Origin: Neospora caninum Liverpool | Lineage: Eukaryota; Apicomplexa; Conoidasida; Eucoccidiorida; Sarcocystidae | Length of the DNA stretch: 64,000 bases | Assembly: GCF_000208865.1 (NCBI RefSeq) | Contig: NC_018390.1 | Location: forward strand, 2,342,790-2,406,789 | Reading direction: 5' to 3' | In this document: piece after piece, positions 38,201-51,257 of the stretch | Position numbering within the stretch: the stretch's first letter is position 1 | How the letters are laid out: the number at the start of each line of letters is the position of its first letter | Translations under genes and position numbers: made by a program | Notes under the pieces: model-generated | Databases searched by the model: none | Told to the model about the DNA's origin: nothing | The model's input: the letters and a program-made list of their open reading frames with translations, nothing else

Positions 38201-41200
38201 TCCGATATCTGCTTGCTGTTCTCTGGCCATGCTGTCGTTTTCTGGGGCAGTTTGTCTTCTGCTTCGTGCCGAGTTTACCCACAAGTCGGAATTCTCTAAA
38301 TACTCCATTTGTGAGGAAGGGACCCGCGTTCGCTTGTACAGACGGTCACCAGAAAATCCACCACCGACGAGAGAGCTGCTATATTTATCTCTCATGCACG
38401 TGCGAAGGCTGCAGCTCAAGTCTGAATCGAAATAGTCGGAGGGGTGAAGAGGCCAGTTCGTGTATTCGATCCACGGATCGAACTGGAGCTGCGAACGAAG
38501 AGCCGCAGAGGTTAAAAGAAGACCACGGTAGGAGGCAAGGTCATGCAAGTTGTGGTATGATGACGAGGAAGTGTGCGTCCGAACGTCTAGGCTAGAGCGA
38601 ACACCTCTTTGTCGAACGCGAGAGAAAACCTTTGCTGGGGAAAAAAGCGTTTCATCTGCTGTCCTATTACCTGGCCCGCGTAGTCGCAACAGCCGCTGAT
38701 CGGTCACTACCAGGTAGATTATTGCCGAGTACTCTGTTTCTCCGTGGCTCACACCGCAGGGGATTTCGTTAGCCGTAGTGACATCAGGATGGCCTCTCTC
38801 CTGGCCCGGAAGACGAGGTATCTCGGTATTATTTGTCATTCCGCAATTGGCCTGGGAGAATGTTGCATGTGCTGAGGCAACCGTGTTATGCTGGGCACCC
38901 TGAGGACCATTCGCCCGCGGAAAGAAGCCTCGTGGTTGTATGGCCGCGGAGACTTCGTTCCGGGATACTACAGCACTCTTCGCGCCGTCAACCGTTGCCG
39001 TTGGTTTTTCCTCCTTCATTAATAGACTAAGATCCAAACTCGCGGATATAACCAGAGTGGTGTGTTTTCCGTGTTTCTTCTGAGACGCTGGTTCGCTATT
39101 CTGGTCCATATTTTCATTTGCACCATCTGCTTCTGACTCCTTTCTCTCCTGGTGTACCTTTTCTCCTTTCTGTGCTTCTTTCCTTTGCCTGTTCGTGTAC
39201 GAATCGTCGCTTCCTGCTCGTGCAATTTTTACCGCAAGGACACCTGGCGGAAGCTGTAGAGGGGAAGTGCTCGGGCTCTTGACGTTTATATATACTTCTT
39301 GGTCAACAAAGAACGGTCCGAATTCTGGCAAAAGCCAGTTTCTTCGTCGCTCCTTTGAGTCGTTTATTTCGTCGACGAAAGACAAAAATGGGGCCTCTGG
39401 TTTTGAATAGTTTGTTTCTGAGTGGCTCTTGTCTTTGTATCTGCTCCCTGCGGAGAGGGTGTCCAGATTCTCTGACTTTGTGCCGCGTTTCTCATCGTTT
39501 GTCTGTGCTTCTGTAAATGCTGAGAAGCGGGGGTTCGAGACAAGATCCAGTCCTGCTAATGGTAATCTTTCTTGCGAGAGGGGCGGCTGCAAGACCAGAC
39601 GAAGCTTACAGGTTACCGTGAATCTACATTCAACAGGAACTGTTCCGGCTGAGACGGTGATCAGTTCAGCGGCCTGGGCCGCTTTTGCAGCATCTATGAC
39701 TTCTATTCGTCTCTTTCCAACTAGACCTCCTTCAGTGAATGACCCTACACCTCTGCTCAACGTCGGCTGCCCGGATTCACCTCGCTCTTCTGGTTCCCTA
39801 TTCACGATTCCTATTTCTTCTGTCTCTCCGTTGTGTCTCATTGCTGGTTTTCCATTTTCCATTAGTGGTACCATGCGACTGAGTATACTGGCGCTCTTGG
39901 TCAGCCAACTGATGTTCAACCGAGCACTCCAGTTCGAGCCTTGTATAGTTCTCGTATTGGAAGAAGGCGGTCTGTTAACTGGGCTGCCTAGTTGCGGGCT
40001 TGCGACAGACGAAAAAAGGGTGCCATCCGATGGATTGTCATGCATTCCAGTATTCCACGAATGGCTGACGGATACCAAGGGTGAAGATACTTCTTCGAGT
40101 GCTTCGGCAACGCTGCCGTCTACCGCCTCGCTTGGTTCTGCAGCATTTGTTCCTGTTTCAGTGACAAGGGTCTCATTCACGGTGAAGACGGGCCGTTCAG
40201 TTGCTGCTTCAAACAGTTGCTCTGTCTCCAAGGGTGGGATACTGCGCAGTAATCCTTTTTCCAAGGATTTAGAGGTACATCCATCGCATACCGACAAAAT
40301 AGTCGAACTCTCTGTGTTTCGTTTCTTTGTTTCGGACTTTTCCTGAGGTACTGCGTCGCTCTCGCTACTTTGTCTCGGCTCAGATCCAGAATTTGCTTCC
40401 ACTAGCGTAAATGAATGGGGTTCCCGTTTTCGTCGTGGTGCTATCGAGGAATAGGGTCCAAAAGGGTTACGGAATGACAGTATCACTTCTTCTCCTACAT
40501 CGTAGTCGGGTTTGTCGGTATTCACCGAGAGAGTAATTTTCCGTGTGTCAAGCGTTTTCTCTGTAGCTTGGAGAACAACACAATCAACGTAGCATCCCCA
40601 CTCTCTGAATCCAGTCCGCGGAGGCACAACGTCTTTCGCCTGCTCTTCTTGTCCTGGTACATTTCTGTTGTTCGCCTTCTTGTCGCATGTGACCCGGTTC
40701 TTCTCGCTAGGCTGTGCTTCATCTGGCCCTCCCTCTTCCTTCTTTCGACCACTCCCACTCAGCGAAAATGTGAATTTGTGGTTGCAGATTCCTTCACCTT
40801 GTTCCTCGTCTCCTTCCGCAACATTTAGGATTCTGTTTTCAACAGATGAGGCTTCCCCGACGCACAATTCCGACACAAGCAGGTACGGATAAGAATCTAC
40901 TGGTGTAGACATGACGCAGGATCGATCCCGATTTTCAGTAGTATTTCTCTTGTCGTTTTTCGCGGTATCAATTCGAAGGGGTATCGCTCGGCAGGACTGG
41001 ATCAGGATCGCGTTCGAGGCATTTTCCATGCCCTCAATATCGACACGGCCTCCTTCGCCCCTCATTCTCACAGCACCTTCAGGGCAAGAGCGCAAGCCCT
41101 GACCCCACACAAATTCCGTGCCCTTGTTCTGGTATTGCCGGTTCACTTCTTCTCGAGATGCTCCCATCCTTTCCCTCTGCTTTTCTAACCTGAAGAGAAG

Positions 41201-44200
41201 CATGGACACATCGAACCTGCCTTCTTGATTCTGTTCGCCTCGCTTTTCCTTCTTCGTCGAGAGCGGAAGTACCTTGACTGTAGCCGTGAACGGTACGCCA
41301 GGGAGAAAACGCGTAGGAGAAAGTGAGACTCGCGAAAGCATGTAAGGCAGACGCCCCACTACTGATGTGGCGGAAATGCGTGTAATATATTCACCTGGTA
41401 TGCCCCCATCGGTTTCCGCTTGCCACTCCAACCGTGACCCAATGCGAAAATCCACCCGACGCCCTGCGCAAATGCATCGATGAGAGGAGTCGTTGTTCCC
41501 TAAACGGTTAAGCTGTTCCGTGCAAGCGAACCGAAGAAGACTGAGGTCAAAGCGCCCAGAGAATTCGCCGGTCTCCTTATCTACGGGCAAATCAAGAAGC
41601 TGAAGTTGAAACAGTCGTTTCCTCGGCGTATATGATACAGTAGCTCCATGCTGCAACGTTACGAGGCTCCATTCGATGTCACCCTCGGCATTGTCCAAGC
41701 AACGACACCCGGATGTACAAACTTGTGAGTGCGTTTCTACGAAGTCCGTGCTGTCGTCTTTCATCCCTGGCTCAGGAGTCTGACCACCATTTCCGTCTCT
41801 GCGCCCTGTGCCGCGACGTTGAGGTGAGGAAGTAGGGTCAACAGTAGACGAAACTTGCGGTTTCGAAGGATCTTGTTTCCTCGCCTCAACGTGCACAGAC
41901 GCCCCCCAATAGAAGTCTTGTTCCATGGGTTGAAACCGAGTAGCTTCCCTGGGGCTAAACCGATCAAAAGCAAAATTATCGGGCGGGTCGAATGGGGCCT
42001 GGGAGCCGGGAGTAGCATGGGGAGAAAAAGACGGTGTTGCTTTAGGGGAAGGAGGACGGTTGAAGCCAGATGCAGGACGGAGAGGGGGATACGGTCCCTG
42101 CGAGGAAGAAGGAAAACCTTCGCCCTGTCGCACGTTTCTCCTCTGTATTCGAAGCGAGAGTGTGACAGTGGCCGAAGTGGAAAGCAAAGACGAGGGCGGA
42201 GATGTTTTCTTTGTTGACTCCTTACCCGCCGTTGTTTCGACTCCGATCCTCTGTAGGGTCCCTCGAGCCTCCGCTTCTCCCTGCGGAGCGACAACAGGAG
42301 ACACTGAGAGGACGCGAGGCAAAAACTGGACCGATGGAATTCTTGGAGAGGCAATAACGGGACGCGAAAACGAACGAACCTTTACTGGGATGATATCAGC
42401 TCTCGTCCTCGTCTCCACATGAAACGAGGAAGCGAAATTATCAGAGGTACAGAACAGCGGAGGAGTATGCTCCTCTTCGTTTATTGCTAGTGGATCGTCA
42501 CCTTGCCCGTCACCGGCCTCAGCAGCAGCAGAAAAAGGCCTGAGCAAATAAGAGACATTTTCTCGCTCCCTGGAATTACTTGTGACAAAAGAAGAGGGGA
42601 CGGCATGTCCTCGAATGTGTTTCCAGTCTTGAGTGTCCTCGTCTTTTATCAGTTCCATTGCAACCGACGGCGACACAATGCGAATAGCGGGCGTCTGCAG
42701 AAGGCGTTGTGTCGCGTTTCTGGGAATTTTGAGTTTAAGAGAGAACGAGCCCAGCTCGTTTAGGGGAACGAGGAATTCGGAACACGGAGGATCAACGTTT
42801 GAAACTGCCTTTGTGCTGCCCTTGTGGGGGATGCCGTCTTCGTCCACTTTTCCTGAGTTGACCGTGGCTTCCTCCGCCTTCACTCTCCCTGGGGTAGATT
42901 GGCGAGCACTTGAAGACGAATAGAACACGTTTGAATCCCTGTCCGCATCTGCTCTCAGAGGCGGAACAGCACCTGGGATATTCCCTTTGCTGTGTCCCCT
43001 CGCTAGGCCGTTCGCGGACTGAAGCCTGACAGCTCGTGCGGAAGGTGCATTCTCGCCTGAACGGACTTTTCTTGGAACTAATAGAGCTGCTTCTTGTCCC
43101 CCTCCGGTTGCACGCCCAATCGTTGTTATACCCAGGGAAGCGGAGGGGTGAGCTGAGGGCTGGTTCCGTGGAATGACGGATGTAGGCTGTCTTGGCGGAT
43201 GACGACTATCTTCATCAGTCCACCGAAATGTAAGAAGAACATACAGATCATTCGAAAAAAAATGTTTATTGGTGGAGGTATCTGCGAGAATCGTCGCTCG
43301 CTCTCTGCCAGAGCTGTTGCTACTGCTTCCCATTTCCTTCCCTTCTCGACCACTCTGTTCTTCCATGTTCCGCGAAGCGGTGAAATCCAATCCTAGAGTC
43401 CAATGCGGCAAGCATAACGGAGGCGCCTTGGTGATATCTTTCTCCTCATTTTCGTTTGCTTTCTCTCCTCGGGTCTTCAAGTCTCGTTGCAATCTGCAGG
43501 CGTCTGCACCGGTTACGGAAATGAAACCAAGCAAAATTAGTGTCTCTCCTGGAGCGTAGACGAGCCTGTCACTGATCAACGCAGCTTCCATCTGTTGTCT
43601 GTGATAGGAGAAATGAGCTAATTTGGCAGAAACATCGTCAGACATCCTAAGTGAGAGCGTTATATCGTCATTTTGTCGCATTTTAGATTCGTGAAAAAAT
43701 AATTCTGCTCGCCGTCTCGCTGCATCTTCAACGTCAAGCCTCTGCCGACCAGGGTTTCCGGGAATAAAATATGGGCCCCCCATGAACGCAAGGCCCTTCG
43801 TGTTTCCATGGCGGCTGTTTAAAGCCTTCGTCGTGTTTGTTCTTGTCTCTATTTTGCTAACTCTTTCAGCAGAACCATTTCCCCGGAAATTCCGATACCT
43901 GTTCGAGGAGTTTTGGGAGGATAACTCAGACGGGGAAGGCGATCGCCCACTGGACGGTAACTCGTGCGATCCATTCCCGCAAATTTCCTCTCCACTCCTT
44001 ACACTGCCCAATCGTCTTCGCCTTTCAGGTGTTGTTTCGGTTTCGGGGGTAGGAAAACAATCTTTTTTCGCCGTCGATCCGATTCTCCTTTCGCGCGTGC
44101 TTACACTTGGTGGTTGCCACGTTTGCATGTCTGCTGTTACCACGACATACAAAGGATCAAAAGGATGCACAGTTTGGGGGAGAGGAATGCGAACGAATCC

Positions 44201-47200
44201 TCTATCATTTGTGAACCAGCAAGTGCTATTATTGGCGCTACCTGCCTCTGCACCTGCGTGAGAACCAGAGGAAGACAAAAGAGAAACACCATCGTGGGCG
44301 CCGCCGGTCAGATCTTTGTTTTCTGTCGTCGTAAATGACAGAGATCCCCTCAGGACTTCTATTCGCGCGTTCTGTATTGGCTTCACTGTATGCAGATCAA
44401 CAACATCAACAATGATTTCTGCCGTCCGACAGTTCATCGCGTCGTGCCGGTCCGAGTGCCATGGGTCTTTGGAGGAGGATACTCCTTTTTCTTCAAAAGA
44501 CCACTGTTGATGAGGAAGGATTTCATAGGTAGCGATTATTGTCACCCCAACGCCTAACGAAGTAAAACCAACAAGGGACGCGGGCGGGACAGGTCCTTGC
44601 ATTTTGCTAAATCGACCATGCATGTCATTTGAGGAACTCGCGCTTCGCCTCCACTGCAGCAGAGTCACTGGAGCAGAGCTCTGTGGAGCTGCAGCGACGA
44701 GAGGAATGGGAATGAGTCGACTCAATGGTGAATTCACACGAGACGACGGAGACGGAGAAGGCGACATGTCCGCAGAAATCCTGACCAATTGCGAGGCAGG
44801 CCTGGGTCAGAAAGATGAAAGGCGCAGTATCATGGAGTTTCGAGTGAGTGTCAAGGAAGTAAGAATAAGGACAGTATTCTGGGGGGGGTGGGGGGGGGGG
44901 GTAATAAGATGGCATTGTACGGCAACAACGAAGGACATATAACGCCTCAAGAGTTATAAACTCCCATCACCCTTATCGGCTCGAGAAATCAGGAAAAAGT
45001 TGAGCTGTTGTCGGATGAAGGCAAAATTGAATTGAATTCAAAATGCAATTCATGGGTAAAATACGTAATAAACTCGATGCAGCGAAGCTCTGCCCCAGAG
45101 ATGCAGAGCGTGGCGTCGCTGTTGCCCCATTTGTAACATAAATAATGCGTAATTGCGAATTAATCGCGAACAATACCATCATAATGCAGTCGAGTAAATC
45201 GGTAGAGAATGAAGAACTTTGGGCGCCAACGATACACATCTGCGGATGTGCACAGGAACACTCAGACGTAACCGCTCTATTGCATTGTCTTCGTGAAAAG
45301 ATGTCAGGGTGCCATGTAAATGTAACATGCTTTAATGAGGGAAGGAGGCCCTTTGTCTTGCGTTCTTGAAGTTGTTAAGATGCACCGTTTGAGAGGAAGG
45401 GTATCTACTATTGAATGCCATCCGGATTAATTCTGGTGGCGGTCGACCTGCTTGTGGCTGTATTGGAATGTTTTTTCGATACCGCCATATTGCGTAGGGG
45501 CACTTCAGCCGCTCTACGTTTAGCCACTGCATGACACTTATCCTACACTTAAGCTTTATTTCTGCCGGTACAGATGCCTCGCCCACGAGTGTCCATCTGG
45601 CTCCTTCAAGCAGGGTCTAATGTTATTTACACTACCACCTTGCAAAATCAGCTGCCTGGAGAGTCATCATGTAGACGCTACATACACTGTTGCGACTAAC
45701 ACTAGCTGCTAGATGAGGGGGTTCGTATTCTTACGGTGTCGGTAGCTTTTTACCACACTCTGTTCAATCGATTACGCTTCCCCATCCAATACCGAAACAT
45801 GTTACTCAACATACCTTAACAGAAGCGAGGATTGCCTGTAGAAATTCACTTCCACCGCTTGGAGAGCCTGAAGAAGCAGTTCACTCCGAGACGTTGCTTC
45901 TTGAGTGTCCTCGAAACTTTCACGTCCCTCCGGCTGTCCTAAGTTACCGTGGCTTCGTCCCACTTCGTGCTTGTTGTGTTTTCTGAAAAGATCATCCAGG
46001 GGTGTGACGAAGACGTCCCACGAATCGATGGTAGCAGACGGAGGTCTACGGGACCCTTCCTGCGATGATGTTGGCCATAGAGTATCTCCTTTGAAGTCGA
46101 TTGTTCGATGGGGAGTCATGCTTTTGAAAGCCGAATACACTTCCATCCCGCCCTTGGTCTTCATGCTCACTATGAAAAGCATCACAAAAACAGATCCCAG
46201 TAGAAACTCATAACCGATTTTAATCTACAAGATGAAACTATTGTCTCAGTACAATGACAAAACTGCCTTCGAAGAGTCGGTTTCCATCCCTGGACAGCAT
46301 GTTCACACAACTCGAACTTACCGTTATACGGGCCGCTGCATGCTCTGGTTACTATTTGGTTCAAAAACGGTATTTTTCATTCTCTCCAACAGCTTGAACA
46401 TGCATTAGGTGTAGGGATCCATATTGGCTTGCTTAGAACGATGAGTGGATTTTTCCTCCTTACTTGAGACATCCGGGGTGATAGGAAACCAGACCGCTCC
46501 AGTGAAGGTTACCAAAGAATCTTTCGGGCCTTCTTCCATTTCAAAATAAAGATCGCTGTCCGACAAGGGCATACCCAATCCATCTGAAGGCGGAGGCTCA
46601 TTTTCACTGCATTGCTTTGTTCTTACACGCAGATGATATTTTCGGCTAGGAAGCAGCTCCGGTGAAAAGAGCTCAAGCGTATGACTCCCCACACGCCTGA
46701 CTTGAAGCGGCAGGTGAGTCGCTTGGCCACGGAATTCCTTCAAAAGGAGACAGCGGGCAAAGTGTCCTGAGTCGAAGCCCGCGGGGAGGCCATGAAGTGC
46801 CTCAAGACGTAGCCTTTGGTATCTTATCTTGACAAAATGAGTCGGCGGCACTGTGTCTGTCTCCACGGATCGAGAATATGCAGCCCTGCTCAAATTGCCG
46901 AAGACATGCTCATCTGATCTCTCCTCGTGCGACCTCCTTGACACATCTCTGTCTAACTTCAACTCCTCCCATAAAGAACTTCGTTGTGATTCCCTTTTAC
47001 GCACCGAAGTCTCTGTTTGAGGAAGAAATTTGACGCCCTGCGCACAAAGCCCTAATCCTTTGCTGGCCTTCCGCGGCGAACACGATGTGAAACGAAACGC
47101 CCTGGTTCCTGTTATAAAAACGGATATCTTCTCTGCCGGCCACCACGCGGATGGATGCGTGTTTGTAAAGGTTGCTCTCGTAGCAGATATTGGATGAGAG

Positions 47201-49736
47201 GGGAAGAAGGAGTTACCGAACTCGCTGGATTTTTCTTCACGTATAACGCCGTCCGCTTGAAAGCCAGACTGACTTGCCCAAGCGAAACCGTATGGGCCGC
47301 TCTGGTTGACGCGATATCTAAAGGTACATTAAGAAAAAAAAAATAAACAGAACAGACAAACATCTAAATGCAAACCTCTAAATGTGATGTCTGTGGGAAC
47401 GTCGCCGGAAAGGGGGTCAATGGGCAGAATTGCTTCCAATCTCTCCCTGCCGGCAAACGTTATAAGGTTTCTCCTAGCTACTCGAAAGAACACTCGATTC
47501 CGAAGAAGCGATGGCCGGACTGAACACTCTACGAACAAGCCATCTGGCAGGCAGTCGATTGCTCACGCTGGCGGTGGCCATAGATGACAGAAAAACGTTA
47601 ATACACCCGACAGATGCATACTGCCTGCCTTGTTTTGAATGTACAGTATAATTCATACATTTGAAACTCGGATGTATAAATATGTCTCACGGACTGCACA
47701 AGTAGCCAGCGATCTATCAAATATTTCCCTTTCATGGAACAGCAACGGAAAACAGAGCGGTGGCAAAGAACTCCGGTTTCCCGCCACCCTGGCGGAAAGT
47801 TGATATTGCAACCATTTCAAAAACTTCGAATCACAGTTGTGTTCCTGTTTGCATGGTGCACTGACCTTTTGTTCTCCAAAAGGACAATTCGATACAAAGC
47901 ATCGGTTCTCAGCGGATTTGGAAACGTCATATCAACACATCGGGTCAACCTCTCCGCATTTTCGTAAAAGAAAGATCTGCCACGCTTTTCGGTAAAGGAA
48001 TCACGTCCGTGCCGTATTCCAGGGTCATTGCTTTTGTCTGCCTGCCTGCTAGTTCGCTCTACTGTGGTCAAGAGGTTCACCACTTCATCCGTAGTCCCGA
48101 CCGCTGACAACTGTCTCCTTTTAGGCGGTGCTGGTGACGAGTTCCGCTGATCACCATCATGCGCTTCTCCCTCAAAGGAAAGTATTCGTGGACAATCAGA
48201 CGCGAGATATGGCACTGAAGAGGGCTCTTCATTTTGCTTTGCTCTGCTTTTCTCTTGGCAATGGATTACCGCTAGGAAAGTCTGCTGTGGGTCACGAAGG
48301 AGGTCGATGTCGATAGGGAACGAGAAAAGAAGTCTTAGCTTTCCATCAGGCGGCACTTCGTAAGCAGAAGCAAGCCAATCCGCACATTTTCCCTCAAGAT
48401 CTACAGGAGTCCAGAAACCACCAGATGCGGCCGATGCTGTCGCTGATGTGACACTGTCGATCTTAAATCTCAGAGATGCAGTGAAGAATGCCTGGAGCAC
48501 GAAGCTGTGCTGTGGACTGTAAGGAGGATGGGAGATTCTTTGGTGTATTTTTTCTTGTTGCGAAGGAGAACTCACGTTTCCACCTACCTTATGCTGGTCA
48601 TCCACATGAATACTAAGGCTTCCTTCACACACACTATGGCCGCGAAAACCCGTGTCAACGAAACGGGTGAGACTTCCACGAAGTGCATCATATTTCACAT
48701 AAATAATACAGTCTGTTGGCCATGGCAGGAGCGGATCGAATCGGTAAGTTGAGGAGTCAAGTTCCTGCCAAGAACCTGGGATGTCATCATTGTCGTTTGG
48801 CTTTTCGGGCTTTACTCCACAGGATGACACAATCCGCACTGGAAAGTTACCAGAGCGTGATTCTTCGGCAGCACTCCGTTGTCTAATTCCTGTATCCACA
48901 GTGGCATTGATGCGACCGCTTTCTCGACCAGCAGACACTTGAGGGGCTCGTGGCGGCCTACACTCTGCGGAACTTGCATTTAAACGAGGAAACGTAACTA
49001 CCAACGGCTCCGAATTTTCGATCAAACCAGCAGAAGGATGGACTACTATTGGAACAACACTTTGTCGTGCCTCCGGAAGGCGAGCACCAGGTTGTGGATG
49101 TGCGGGAACTCCGCCACTGCACTGTGTGCTACCCCCTGATGAATTTGACGCCTCAGGTGTCCCCTCAAGACAATTCAAGGTTGGTTCACTCGGAGGAGGC
49201 TGTGGTCTTCTCGACTGTAGGTATTGAGCTTTGGACGCAACACATCGCCCCAAAACTGTCCCGGTGAATCCGCTGTCATTTTCGCCCGTTCGCGTCTCTT
49301 CGGAACCGTTGTAGTCAGTGTCATCTTCACAAATGCTCAGGAAAGGAGCTGTTACGTTGTTTACAGGTTCATCAGGTGAAATAGCGAGCGCGTTGTTGCT
49401 ACTCGGTGATACGATATACAATTTTTGTACCTCTTCGGTGACGTGACCAGAGGTTGAATGAGAACTTTTGTTCCCTTCGGTCCGACAAAGGTTGAGCAAG
49501 ACAAGTAACACGACGACACTCGGGAGCCCGTGTCTCCGTTGTGTCAAGCCCCCGAAACAACCTGGGCTGGAAAAACAGGATACTTTCCGGCATCTATATG
49601 AGAGCCATCGTAGGACACGACATAGTGAGGCACAGAACGAGGGAAACACGTCCTGGTAACCATGGAGACTCCTGGCCAGCACGTGTTCGAAAAAATCCAT
49701 AAAACTATGCCTGTTCTGCCTCCCCCTTGTGTCCAT
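32289..49736 (-). CDS. Giant bacterial-type alpha-2-macroglobulin (YfaS/YfhM-like), secreted or surface protein
   Basis: Six exons joined by matching phases: 49736-47866, 47317-46464, 46344-46322 (23 nt), 46224-45815, 44801-33747 and 32787-32289, giving about 4,903 residues. The frame is open to an ATG at 50348. I prefer Met at 49736 (or 49700) because a signal-peptide core, SVVVLLVLLNLC, lies about 70 residues downstream. The N-terminal exons resemble bacterial MG1-type sequence (SAWWPAEKISVFITGTRAFR; LPWPTDCIIYVKYDALRG). Next come an MG3-like strand set (DLHTVKPIQNARIEV, about 44380), an MG2 motif (VYAPGETLILLG, about 43560), the bait-region entry DKPDYDVGEEVILSFRNPF (about 40520), LPRFLRYGD (about 37660), a helical domain (about 35600-34650) and the C-terminal domain NLIVEDPLPAGLEF with VTPGTFTAPP in the last exon. 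The family inhibits proteases by trapping them, often covalently. Here the thioester site reads CCEY (36304-36290), so covalent capture is unlikely. Long Ser/Glu/Asn linkers explain the size, which is roughly three times that of bacterial members. Confidence 0.82.
44881..44901. repeat. Poly-G tract (poly-C on the coding strand) inside an intron
   Basis: Eight G, one T, then twelve G on the plus strand. On the minus strand this is a C-rich tract ending in CAG, inside the intron before the large exon of the alpha-2-macroglobulin-like gene, about 80 bases upstream of the acceptor that I use (GACCCAG at 44802-44808). It could act as a distant pyrimidine tract, offer an alternative acceptor, or form a G-quadruplex on the plus strand. 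Confidence 0.85.
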
Positions 49737-50348
49737 GACCCGGAAAGGAGCATGCGGCACACGTCGGTGCCACCCGCAGAAGGGCATTATTGCGTCAGGA
49801 AAATTGACAGCAAAACATTTTATAGAGTTTGCCACACCCAGATGTGTCCCCCGAACACTCCAAGCTAGTGCCCTGTAGCGATTCGTCACTGCTAATAGAG
49901 ACGGAACTGATGATGTCTCTTCTTGGGAACACGCACTCGTTGCCACCCTCGGAAAAAAACGCATGTGAGGCACGACTTGTGACCCTCTAGTATCATGCAT
50001 GCTGCAGTTTTCTGTGGCTGCGATGTAGATATTCAAGAGAGTGCCTTTTCTATGGCCCTCAGTATCATGTGTTGAGAACAATGCTGGGTCGACGTCCATG
50101 ATGCCAGCTATGATACAACCGTATTTCCCAAAAGCATCCACAAGGAAGCTGCATAGTTGCGTAGCGACTGATCTTTTTGACTGTACAATGTGGAGACAAG
50201 GTGTCCTCCAGCTTTTTTGTATTTCGAACAAAAACACTTCGGTTGCTTCAATAGGACTTGGCTGGCGCTTGTTGGAGATCCTGGCCGACGCCCCTACTGA
50301 TCTACCGAGAGCTGCTGCAAATTGGCCATGTCCCTTGCGGTACAACAT

Positions 50349-51257
50349 ATTACAGTGACATACTTAGGGGCCAAAGTTCCAAGGCTCTACAGGTTCGCTT
50401 TTTGGGAACAATGGGGAAAAGCCTAGGGGGGTCTCGAGGCCACGACGAGAAAGATGGATGAACGTGAAACAAGGATTTTCCCGGCCCTTGAGCCTACAAC
50501 TTTCGTCACGTGACTAGACTCCGCGATGAGCAAATGAGGTCGTTATTGCTGCGTCACCTCAGTAGCTGCCATACCGTGTGAAGCTGGCCCAACCTCTCCT
50601 TACATAAGCGACCTCCTTCAGCAATATTAATATCTTCCCTGCACGACAGAGGGGATGCGCAACTTGCGGCGGCATGGTATTGCCGAAAGAAAGATCTTCG
50701 TACGTCAACTGCCGGGCACGCGCTGCGCCGATGAAGCGACAGCCGATGAGGATGCTGTCAGGTGGTTTAGCCGCTTGCCTATGGAGACAGTCGACGCTGA
50801 GGCATCGAGTCACTCTTCTCTAGTCTCTTGCTTGGACAAAAACTCTGTGGATTTGTAGTCTTGTCAAACACCAGGAAATGCCAGCGCCTCACACGGCGTG
50901 CCCGGATAAATTGCCCGGCGCATTGCCGAGGTAGAGCGTAAACTCTCGCGCCCGTTGTGCAGGGTCATTGCGAAACAGGCGACACCGCGTATTCGAACGT
51001 TTACACTCTGCAGGACCATCAAAGAAGATGACCGTCTATAGACTTCTATTGAGGAGCATTAGTTGTAGAGTTTCTCGTTGCACGCCCGCGCCAGAGTGTG
51101 GGTAGCTGCACCCTAAAAATTCTCCCGCATGGATTGCAGTGTTACGTGATTCGAAAAGGGACATGCATTCAAGCAACCCGCCTCTACACAAATCATTCTG
51201 AACTGAAGCAAACTGTTACCAGTTCTTTTTTTGCGTCAGTGCGTTTCTTTTATTTTC
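50349..51257. other. Upstream region of the alpha-2-macroglobulin-like gene
   Basis: No coding sequence is supported. The region should hold the promoter and perhaps 5' untranslated sequence of the minus-strand gene below 50348, on the side facing the tRNA gene. I see no distinct motif that I would call. Confidence 0.4.

Noticed and set aside
39429..40346. 305-residue plus-strand frame
   Set aside because: It is antisense to the bait-region part of the A2M-like exon, which has clear motifs on the minus strand.
46405..46464. Stop codon near 46405 as the end of an independent gene
   Set aside because: A strong donor at 46463 and the phase-matched 23-nt exon make continuation into the downstream A2M frame more likely.
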